Assembly (NCBI RefSeq): GCF_030867145.1
Contig: NC_134442.1
Location: forward strand, 1,007,001 to 1,071,000
Source: Opisthocomus hoazin
Taxonomy: Eukaryota > Chordata > Aves > Opisthocomiformes > Opisthocomidae
DNA: 64,000 nucleotides
Reading direction: 5' to 3'
The notes under the pieces were generated by a model that ran no database searches, was not told where the DNA came from, and saw nothing but the letters and a program-made list of their open reading frames with translations. Shown here one piece after another: positions 23,645-33,900 of the stretch (its first letter is position 1; every line of letters starts with the position of its first letter). A program made the translations under genes and the position numbers.

Positions 23645-25435
23645 TAAGGCTGTCATTAGGCAGCACTCAAGCTCCCAGTCAGAAGAGTCTGTTAGAGAAC
23701 ATTAAGCAAATCTTCTCTTAAATCACAGCCTGGAAATGAATCTTAAATCAAATCAGCTGCTGCCAGGCCTCATTGCAGAGTGTTAATGAGTCTCTAAAAC
23801 CTGCCCTGAGCCAAGCACATCCCTGATCTGACAGGAGAGCAGCCTGAAAAATGGGATTCCCTTGTGTGGCGAGAAGGGTTTCGGGCATCCCTGATTGCCC
23901 CAGTGTGGGGTGGCCTGAGGATGTGCTGGCACTTGGGGGCAGGAGGAGCTATGCCTCAGCTGCAGGCTTGGGCAGACAGGGCGGTGCAGGCCTAGGTAGA
24001 GCTGTTTACTGCTCTGCTTGAAAACAAACTAAAACAGAGCCTGGAAAAAAAAACTGCTTCTGTTTCAGCTCAGCCTGGCATCTCCTCTTCGCTCTCCCTG
24101 CACAATTCCTGGAAGAGCCTTGAAGGCCTCTTCTTGGTAGATGTGTTGCAGAGCATTTGCAGATGTCCATTTCCATAGCCAGAGCCAAGTGACCTGCAGG
24201 ACAATTTCCATCACAGTTGGAGAAAGGTCTTCTGGGATGCCTCACTCTGGCAGATTCTCAGAGACCTGGCACACACCATGGCTGGGCACTCTGGCCTTGG
24301 CTGCTGTGCAGAGGCTTGAAACCTGCTCTGCTGAGGACTTCCCCTTAGTCCAGTCCTGCCCCCACTGGAGACAGTGGCAGAGCAGGCAGTGAGCTCCAGT
24401 GGAAGCAGGAGCAAACCACAGCTGCTGTCTTTGGATGTGGACTTGAGACATCTCTGAAGCTCCAGAGCAGCTTTTTGTTCGAGGCTTCTAGGGAAACTCT
24501 TCCAGATGAGGTAAGGATGGAGGCCTGGTCAGAGCAGGCAGGTTTGATGTTTCTCCTGACCCACTTTGTAGCTCTGGGCCAAAGGCTGGTAACAGCTGCA
24601 GCCTGACTTCTGTGTTCATACAGGTTTTAAGCAGGAACAGTGGGCAGGGTGGGTGTGGGTGGCCTTAATCTTCACATGCTGCCTTGGACATGCTTTGTAG
24701 ATGACCTGCTGTGGCCACACAACTAAGCAGGTGCTCTCAGTGGTGGTGGGCTTGTATGTAAAGAGAGCAATGCTGTTTTTTTGAGTTTCAAACCTGAAAT
24801 CTGCCAAGCTCAGTTTCTGTCCCTGCCTGAGACCTGATGGAGGGGGATGGGTGGGTGGGAAGAGTGAGGACGGGAGGGAAAATTGAGTACACTTATGCCA
24901 TGGATTCACTTCCCCCCCCCAGTGCAATTTACTTCTGATGCCTTCCATGCTTGTTGTGGAACAAAACTCTCTCTCTGCCTTGGACTACCCTGTTCTGGCC
25001 CAGCAGTCTTCCTTGGTTGGTTTGGGCAGGGCTGAGCTGACCTTGTACCCTCAAACAACACCCCTGAACCTGAGGCACAGAGCCCTGCGTGGAACAGGAG
25101 GTGGTGGGATTGCCCGGGTCCAGGACAAGCGCAGCAGCGGCATGGAGCTCCTTCCCCAAACCTCGCAGCTTACCGGCTCACTGCAGTGTGGTAACGCAGC
25201 GCTGAGACCAACACCCTGACAGCAGCGATGTGGAAATTCAGCAAGAGCTGCCCGAGGAAACCAAACCAGAGCTGTGCATGCTTGCTGGCCCAATTAAGGA
25301 GGCAAAATGAGAGCTTTGCTGCTTAGGAGGAGGAAATCACCTTCAAAACCAAAAGCTTTCTCAGCCTTAGCCTGTCAGGAGCCTTTAAATGCGATAACAA
25401 AATCCTGGGGAAAGGAGAAATACGGTGCAGAGAAT
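23645..25435. other. Unassigned intergenic DNA
   Basis: I see no exon chain, RNA gene or recognised repeat in this 1.8 kb. A C10 run occurs at about 24913. Confidence 0.5.
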
Positions 25436-25439
25436 TTTA

Positions 25440-25515
25440 TTTAGCTTTCAAAAGGCTTTTGATAAAGTCCCTCAGAAGAGGCTATTAAAGAAACTTGGTC
25501 ACCTCAAGGGCGAGG
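25440..25515 (+). mobile_element. LINE reverse transcriptase fragment
   Basis: Plus-strand translation gives SFQKAFDKVPQKRLLKKLGH, the conserved LINE RT segment around the QKAFD motif. Only about 75 bp is recognisable, so it is an old fragment. Confidence 0.65.
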
Positions 25516-25904
25516 GGTAGAGTCCTCCTGGAGATGGAAGCTGTTTGAGGTGGGAATTGGAGTCCAAAGTAACAGCCAGTTCTTGGTGTGGAAAGAGGTT
25601 AATGGTGGGTTGGACGGGTTCTCTAGAAGTCCTAATGAGCTGTAAGAGGAGGGGAACAGCTGAAGATATAACATTATTTAGGTTAGCTAGGAAGAGAGAA
25701 GGTGCCAGAAGCCTTGGGCAGCAGGAGGAGGTAATGGTTGGAGCTGCTGTGCTGGAAGGGGGCTTTTGTATGAATCCTTCACAGGATTGACCTGCTCGGT
25801 TGTTACTGAGCCGGCGGATGCTCTGGCACCCCCGATCCACCCAGTTGAATTCGATCAGCAGGGACATCTTCCAGTAGACCAGGTTGCTCCAAGCAAGCAT
25901 GCGG

Positions 25905-26395
25905 ATCTAGTTGGACTGGATGACCTTGAAATGTCCCTTCCAACCCCAAACCATTTGATGAGTCTACGACTGGAAGGGTTCCAGGTCAGGCTGGATGGGG
26001 GTTGGAGCAACCCCATCTACTGGAACATGTCCCTGGTGATCCAGTTGGACTGGGTGGACCTTGAAGGGTCCCTTCCAACCTCAACCATCCAATGAGTCTG
26101 TGATTGGCAGGGTTCAAGGTCAGGTTGGACGGGGCTTGGAGCAAGTGGATCTCCTGGAAGATGTCCCTGGTGATGACTGGGGGGTTGGACTAGGTGGACC
26201 TTGAAAGGTGCTTCCAAAGAACTTTCCAACCCCAAACCATTCTCTGAGTCTGAGACTGGAAGGGTTCAAGGTCAGGTTGGATGGGGCTTGGAGCAACTGG
26301 ATCTTGTGGAAGATGTCCCTGCTGATCTAGTTGGACTGGGTGGACCTTCAAAGGTCCCTTCCAACCCAATCTATTCGAGGAGTCTATGAAGGTTC
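25905..26395 (+). repeat. Tandem array of CR1-tail-derived units (array 1)
   Basis: Four units of about 130-150 bp each carry a CR1-like GGTCCCTTCCAACCC core followed by AACCATTC-TGAGTCTGTGAT and then GGGTTCAAGGTCAGGTTGGA. Cores lie near 25934, 26069, 26222 and 26354. CR1 3' ends normally occur singly; here the tail has become a tandem repeat. A sister array is at 29990-30480. Confidence 0.8.
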
Positions 26396-26681
26396 AATAG
26401 ACCAAGCCACCGATAATGGTGGCAGCGGGATTCAAAGAGGGATTGTGGGACCAAGACAGCACAGACATTAGTGACGTGGGCACCAGCCATGGCGGAAGAA
26501 GCCGGTGGCAGCCCTGTCACCAATGGCAACAGGTCTGTGGGTGCCACGCACCGTGAGCAACGAAACAGTGGTGGCTGTGATGTCACTATGGGTCTCTGAC
26601 ACGCCCACACAGGGGTAAAAAAGGGGTCGCGCGGTGGTGGGGCCTTCACTCTGGAGGAGCCCCCGGAGGAGGAACACAGGG

Positions 26682-29600
26682 ATGAGCTCCCCCGTGGCTA
26701 TGACCGGGAAGGGGCAACCCGTCACCGTCCGGCGGACCAAGGTGGACTTCTGGAACGGGGCGGGGGTGGGGCACACCTCCATCATGCCCAGCATCACCCC
26801 TGAAGGTACAACTACCCACCTCCCCTGCAGCCACATCGTGGTGGCCAACGGTCGCGTGGGAGAGATGCGGGGCTGCGGCCATATCCGGGGTGGCACCATC
26901 TGGGGCAGGCGACTGTGACGATGCGTTGCCGCTGCCACCACACCGCGGCGGGAGGAGGCGTGGGAGCGCGGGGTGGTGGTGGATGGTGAGCGTGACCTGG
27001 TTTTCTTCTGCTTTCCAGAGCGAACAGCCATCTGGGACAGGGTGGCTGCCTACGTTGAAGAACGTCTCCTGCTGCACAAGGTAGTCCAACACCCGTTGTC
27101 CTCCTGACCCACCCGGACATGTGGGGTGACCCCCATCGCCCCATGGCGTGGCCTACACTTACTCTTCCCCACCCCAAAAAGCTGGAAACTCGCCCCAAAA
27201 TTCCCCCGTCGATGGACAAAAAAGGGCTTGGGTGAGGGTGGGATCACCTCTGGTAGGTGCTCTTGGACCTCAGGGCTGGTCTTGGTGGCTGGAGACCCCC
27301 CCGGATGCCTTTTCTCGCTTCTCACGTGAATTGTTGCGCAGACTCAGTCACCCTCTGCCATTGTTCCTTTCTGAGTAGGGGGTCAGTGAGTCAGTGGTCA
27401 CCATCTCCCCGTGCCGCAATCACCTTTTACCTATCAGGCTCGCAATCTTGGCAAACCTGGTCAGTCTCTTCAGTCCGTTTCACAGAACCACACTCCATCA
27501 TTTCTCTTGACAAAAACACAATTACCCACTAGGGTTAGCGTTAATGGTTACCTGGAGAATAGACCTCTGTTCCCAGACCTAATGTCCAGGTGGGTCGGGC
27601 TGTACCAGGAACATGGCAGCACTGTTCTTGTTTATGGTCAACTGATTCTATCACCCTGGTTACAGAGGGACTTGGCGTCCCTCGCCACTGCCCCGCCTTC
27701 ATGTCTCTGAACCAGGAAGGGGGGCAAGATCCATCCCGAAGCACCATCCGTGGTCACGGCCACCTCCAGCTCTTCCCACTGGCCAGTCCTCACCTTTCGC
27801 TCCTTCTCTTCTGCTCCAGGGGATCCGAATTCCCACCCTCGGGTGCTTCAACCTCGTCAGTGAGCAGATCCAGGTTGGAGAGGAGGTCGTGACTATCCAC
27901 TGGCCGGTGTTTCGTTTGGCCAGGAACCTGGCGGAGGTCCGGAACCTGCCGGAAGTCCACAACCTGGTGGACGACAAGGCCTACCTGCCTGGTAAGGTGG
28001 TGGATTAGATCTTGGTTGGTCACGCAGTCATGGAGTCCCTTCCCTGGGTCTGAAATTCTTCTCTAAAGCAACTCCCGCTCATCAGAGAAGTCCAAAAAAT
28101 GGGGTTTTTCTGGGTGACGTGATGGGAAACGCCATCAGAAGGACCATGGCGTGAGCGTCTCCATCCTCATGTGGGTTTTTTTCCAGGCCACAAGGAGCTG
28201 GAGCCCCTCAAATACTTCAGGGTGGCCACGGAGGCCTCCGTGTCCCGGAGGAAGGTGGAGGACTGCATCCACGGCACCACGTCCCAGCTCTCTCACTGCT
28301 TGGGGACTCGGGAGAACATCGCCTTCATCCTCAAGGACGTTGGGGTGCTGCTGATCGATGGCACGAAGGTGCAGATGAAGTTCTATTACAACTTCATGAA
28401 GGCGTTTTCTGGGAAGGAGAACTTGGAAAAAGTCATCTTCAAGGTGAGCGTTGTGGTTTCTCCGTGGCACGGGCGGTCCAATGGCGACGTCCCCGGCTGT
28501 GGCCCACCAGGACATGGCCAACCACTCAGGCCAAGAAGGAGCTACAGTCGTCCTACCAACTGCCTCAGGCTCCTGCGATATTGAGTGCCTCAGCCATGTT
28601 GAAGACGTCCTGCCCTCTTCCGGTTCCTCCAACGCTGGGTGCCTTGTCCATGCTGAGGACGTCCTCCCACTGTTGGGGTCCTCCAACACTGAGTGCCTTG
28701 TCCATGAGAAGGATGTCCTTCTATCTTTGGGCTCCTGCAATATTCAGTTTCTCAGGCATGCGGAGGATGTCCTGCCCTCTTCACGTTCCTCCAATGTTGA
28801 GTGCCTTGTCCATGATGATGACATCCTCCCATTTTTGGGCTCCTCCAACGCTGGGTGCCTCATCCATCAGGAGGATATCTTGCCACCTTTGGGCTCTTCC
28901 AACGTGGAGTTCCTCACCCATGCTGAGGACATCCTGCCATGTTTTGGCTCCTCCATGACAGGTCCCCCAGCTGCTGGACATGATGGAGTCGTGGCGGACA
29001 CCTGTGGCTTCACTGACCTCATCTGGCCGTGCCATCGTCTTTCCCGAGTGAGTACGTCGGTGGCTGCAGCCACTGTTTGACGCAGGTACAGTTGGTCCTT
29101 GTGACCACGGGTGGCCTCTTGATGCCCTCAGGTCGTAGTCGCTCCCAAAAGGGAGATCTGACGGGTAAGAGGGCGATTTAGGCAATGCCTTCTTCCCGTG
29201 GTGGCCTGGTGACTCCGTCTCTCTGGGTTGTCCATGAGGTGGGCTTGAGAAAAACATGGTGGGCTTGAGAAAACTGTGGTGGGCTTGGGAAAAGGTGGTG
29301 GGCTTGGGAAAACGATGGCCTTCACGACAACGCCAAACATCTGCCCGCGCCTCTTGGGTTACGCCAGTGTCTTCTCCTCGCCTCCAGGTTTGAAATGGAG
29401 ATTGCGGCCAAACTACCACCCAAGAAGACCTTGAGGTGCGGCTCCCACGATGAGGAGTGGATGAGACGAGAGACTCTGCCACGTCTCGGAGGAGGCCATG
29501 AAGGTGAGGCAGCTCCCGGTTCCTTTCCACCATGCGCAGGAAACCAGACAGGGAACTCACCGGTAATTTCTCCTAATGACTCGTTTGCCTCCACCAAAAC

Positions 29601-30608
29601 GGAGCCCCAGGGTGGGATATCCTCAAGAGTACGGTGGGAGGAAGGTCACCCAAGACCCTTCCTCCTCGGAAATGACCTCCCCCGGCGTCACCCAGCTCCT
29701 CGTTCCCAAACCCGGATAGGGGCTGCGAGGGGAGCAGAAGGTCCCTGCGTGTCACCGTCACGGCGACGCTCTTCTGACAAGGTGTCTCCTCCTTGCTTCC
29801 AGACGGATTTCCTGGTTTTCGCTTTGCCGACAGCCCAAGGCCGGCCACCAGTCCGGTACCACCATGCTGCAATATCACAGTGAGGCAGAAGAGGAGAAGG
29901 TCCCAGGGCAGGTGAGGCTGAAGACTCTGGTGTCTGCACGGGGTCGTTTCTGCCCCAGGAGGTGGGAGACGCCCCATCCCTGGGAATGTTGATGATCAGG
30001 TTGGATGGGGCTCTGAGCAACATCATCTACTTGAAGATGTTGAAGACTGGGTGGACCTTGAAAGGTCCTTTCCAACCTCAAATCACTGAAAGGGTTTAAG
30101 GTCAGGTTGGACGAGGCTTGGAGAAACCTTGTCTACTGGAAGATGTCCCTGCTGATCTAGTTAGACTGGGGGGACCTTGAAGGGTTCCTTCCCACCCAAA
30201 CCATTCCATGAGTCCGTGATTGGAAGGGTTCAAGGTCAGGTTGGATGGGGCTTGGAGCAACTGAATCTACTGGAAGATGTCCCTGCTGATCTACATGGAC
30301 CTTGAAGGGTCCCTTCCAACCTCCAACCATTCCAGGAGTCTGTGATTGGAAGGGTTCAAGGTCAGGCTGGACGTGGCTTGCAGCAGCCTGATCCAGTTGA
30401 AGACGTCCCTGCTGATGGCCGTGGGGTTGGACCCGATGGACTTTAAAAGGTCCCTTCCAATCCCAACCTTTCTACGGCTTTCTGACCCAGCCCCGAACGC
30501 TCATGGGGGGAAGGCAATGCCCGGAGGGGTGGAGCTGCCAGGACCCACCCCATTCCCTAAGGCTGGTTCTTCTCCAGCCCTTCAGGAGAACCCCTCGAGC
30601 ATCCTTAG
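26682..30608 (+). CDS. CCDC81-like HU-domain protein, complete 8-exon gene
   Basis: Exons 26682-26805, 27019-27080, 27820-27991, 28187-28443, 28962-29047, 29388-29503, 29803-29911 and 30578-30608 all have AG/GT borders and compatible phases. They join to 957 bp (318 codons plus TAG) with no internal stop. Exon 2 gives TAIWDRVAAYVEERLLLHK and exon 3 GIRIPTLGCFNLVSEQIQVG, the signature of the CCDC81 HU-type domain (related to bacterial HU). Exon 4 gives the second HU-like half (HCLGTRENIAFILKDVGVLL). Exon 5 (VPQLLDMMESW) and exon 6 match the post-HU linker of the family. It is about half the length of human CCDC81 and lacks the coiled-coil C-terminus, as in other short avian CCDC81-like genes I recall. 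CCDC81 is linked to cilia and centrosomes; the role of short avian paralogues is unknown. The start is the first in-frame ATG. It lies 342 bp upstream of the first MROH exon on the same strand. Exons 1 and 8 are the least certain. Confidence 0.82.
28571..28960 (+). repeat. 54-bp intronic tandem repeat, about 7 units
   Basis: Between CCDC81-like exons 4 and 5, seven units of 54 bp start near 28583, 28637, 28691 and so on. One plus frame reads an 18-residue repeat of the form GSSNxxCLVHxEDVLPxL; other frames on both strands also stay open. The frame is not in phase with exon 4, so it is scored as a minisatellite. Confidence 0.9.
29990..30480 (+). repeat. Tandem array of CR1-tail-derived units (array 2)
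   Basis: Four units like those at 25905-26395, with TCCTTCCAACC-type cores near 30064, 30186, 30309 and 30450. They occupy most of intron 7 of the CCDC81-like gene, so the gene is bracketed by the two arrays. Confidence 0.8.
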
Positions 30609-30950
30609 GTAAGACCTCTCTTGTTGCGTCCCTCCAGGGCGGTCTCCGCTACCAAAATCCCACCTGCGGCCAACCAAGCTAAGGACAAACGCCAGTGGAA
30701 AGTCCAAGAACTGCAGCAAAACCCCAAAGAACGAGAAAAAGGAGGAGGAGGAATAGAACTGAGCGACAAATTCCTCATCAACATCGCCGAGAAGATGGTC
30801 TTCCCACAGCACGCGGTCTGCCCCTCGATCTCTCCCAAGCACCATGAAGCAGTGCGGGAGTCCTCCCTTCGCACTGCGCATTCAAATAAGTCTCCTGCGG
30901 GTGCCATGGACCACAGGAAAGGCTGCCACAACCCGTTGCCTTCCTTGCAG

Positions 30951-33900
30951 ACCCTGAAAGCCATGTACACAATGCTGGAGGAGCTGGTGCTGAATTGTCC
31001 TGCCTGCAGAGTCGACGAGGAGCTGCAGAATATCTTGCAGGTCTGGCATGTGCAAAGAGTCGGCTCCACAGGGGCTGCTCCTCAGCCTAGGGCAGGGGGT
31101 GTCCGCTCTTGAGGGGACAGTCCCCACCGCAGCGCCATGCAGAGAGAGCACACTGCGGGGAGGGTGCCCACCTCCCTTGGGTAACCAGGGGCTGCCCACC
31201 AGGCTCTTCTGGGGCACAGTGCCTGCAGAGGGGGTGGCTTCCGCCTCCCTGCAGGGCCATAAGGTTGGCCTGGGGCCTTTGTCTCAAGCCTGCGAGGCAC
31301 GCACCACAGGCTTTGCTGGAGGAGATCAGAGGAAGCCTTGATGGACCGTGCGAATCCAGTGTGGGAGTTGAGCAGTGCTACTTCTGCTGCAGCGGGTGTC
31401 TGCCGCTAGGGCTCATCAGTGCTTCTCTCTTCCCAGATGCTGTTGCCTTTCACCAGCTCAGAGAGAGCAGTAGTGGTGCGTAGGAGGACCCTGGGCAGGA
31501 TCAGGAGCCTGAGCCACTTGCTGGACAACTATCACTCCCTGAAGGTAAGGACCGGGCCCCTGTCAGCCAGACCATCTTCCATTCCCTGCCCAGCGCAGCA
31601 GCCAGCAGCTCAGAGGTGCCTGCAGGGCAAGCCTGGGCACGGGTCTGGGCTCTTCACCGGCCTCTGTGCTGCTGCAGGGGTCTTGGTCCATGGGCTGTTC
31701 TCTCCAGGACCCCCCTCTGTGCCAGGAGCCAGCTCTGCCCCCGGTGCGCTGTGGGATGGGACAGCCCGGGGAGCGTGGTGGAAGCCCAGGCCTGGCAGCT
31801 CTCCCTGCGCGGGGCTGCTGCCCAGGTCGAGCTGCTTTGGGAGTTGGGGCCGGCAGGGCCCTGCACAGCTCTGACGCACCTGCACCAAGCCCCCCAAACA
31901 CGCTCTGGGGTTCAGGGCTTTGGCCCCAGGTGCCTGTCCTCATCCTTTCTACTGCTCTTCCTCCCTTGCCCAGGCTGCTCAGAAAGAGGACAGCCCTGCC
32001 TCCTGCGGACAGATCCAGATCCTGATCCTCGGACAGCTGCCTGGATGTTTCCTCCTCCACATGTCATTCAAGGAAGAGGAGACTGTGGCTGTCTGCTCCC
32101 TCTTCATATTCAACCGCCAGCAAAAATGTAAGAGAAGCTGTGGTGGGCTGCAACCATCCACACACCAACATCACCCGATACATCTGCTTGTCTTCCTGGG
32201 TGCTGAGATGGGCCATTCTTGTGCTTGGTGGAGGCACCAGCATGTCACCAGCACGGCCTCTGCCGCTGGCCCACACGCTCTCTCCCAGACTGTTCATCGT
32301 CCCATCTGGCCAGAGCTGCTCCTTCACCCAGGAGCAGCCCAAGCCCACATCTTCCCCTCTGCCCTGAAGAGCCTGAATCCCTGCCCCGCAGCCCTCCAGC
32401 CGTGTCAGCTGTCCCCCACATCACCGTTATCCCAGCCATGGTTGAACGGTGGGACAGCACGCAGAGCTCAGCTCCTGGGAGTTTCCCAGGCCAGCATCAT
32501 TGGCACACAGACACGGGAGGCCGGGTCGCCCTTTCGTTGATACCGCCGTGCACCACCTCCTCCCCTGACTGTGGGCCATAACCTCCCTCCTTAGCCACTC
32601 CCAGGTCAGAGCTCTTCCCAGTATTTGGGAAGCTTGCTGGCCCAGCTGCTGTGTCTGACGGACTCTTGTGCGTTTGCCCCGCTCTGCGGGCACGGCACTG
32701 CCAGAAGAGACGGCGCAGCTCCAAGCGGAGTGGGAAGCGGAGAGCAGCTCCCTGCGCTCTTTGCCCAGCGCCCGTCACGTTACCGAGGTAATGAGCTCCC
32801 CCCTTGCTGGGGCTCTTGTCTGTGGACTCAGCGGGGGGCTTGGGTGAGCAAAGGCATCCAGAATCAGTGGTGATGGCGTGGCCTCTCTGTCCCAGGTGAG
32901 AGGGTTCTGGCTGTCCGCGAGCAGGGAGGATGTGAGGGCTGCACTCCAGTGTCCCAGCAGCAGCTCCTGGCCACCAGCAAGCCCTGGTTCTCTGTAGGGC
33001 CAGCACACTGTGTCCACTAGTCCAGCCTCCTCCCTCACCCTGGGGCTCTCTGTGCTTATCCTTCCCCGTGCAGTGACTGCAGCCCCAGCTGCCAGCTTTC
33101 TGGCGGGCACTGCCACCAGCACTGCTGGGCATCTCTCGCCAGGGTTGCTTGCGCTGCCCAGCTCAGCAGCACAATCAGGGTACTCGGTGTGACTTGTCTT
33201 TGCTTCATGCCTTCCTCCCATAGACCTTGGGCAAATACCTCCATCCTTCTGAGAGGACAGTCATCCCATCTGTCTCGGAGAGGAGAGACACAACCATCTA
33301 CCAGATGTCTGAGAGGAGAGACACAACCTTGGGCGAATACCTCCATCCTTCTGAGAGGACAGACATCCCATCTGCCTCTGAGAGCAGAGACACAACCATC
33401 TACCAGATATCTGAGAGGAGAGACACAACCTTGGGCAAATACCTCCATCCTTCTGAGAGGACAGTCATCCCATCTGTCTCTGAGAGCAGAGACACAACCA
33501 TCTACCAGATGTCTGAGAGGAGAGACACAACCTTGGGCAAATACCTCCATCCTTCTGAGAGGACAGACATCCCATCTGTCTCTGAGAGCAGAGACACAAC
33601 CATCTACCAGTTGTCTGAGAGGAGAGACACAACCGTCTACCAGAAACAGGTGGCCAGTAGCGTGATGGATGTGGTCATGGAAGACCCTGACTTGTGGCTG
33701 ATGGACGCAAGTGGGCTGTGGCTGGATTGCCCTGCCTTCGGCCCCACCAGGCCTTGTTCTGCCTCCCTTTCCATCCCTTCCTCCCTCCCTCCCAAAGCTA
33801 CCTGTCTCGGGCACCTGAAGCCACTTCAAGCTGCGTTAGCATGTTAGCAGCCAGGGCCTGGGGTGGTGGGTAAGGTGGTGGCTTGGCCTTGGCTGGCAGT

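Noticed and set aside
28171-29080. Long plus frames joining CCDC81-like exon 4 to the 54-bp repeat
   Set aside because: Exon 4 ends at a good donor at 28443 and the repeat frame is out of phase with it.
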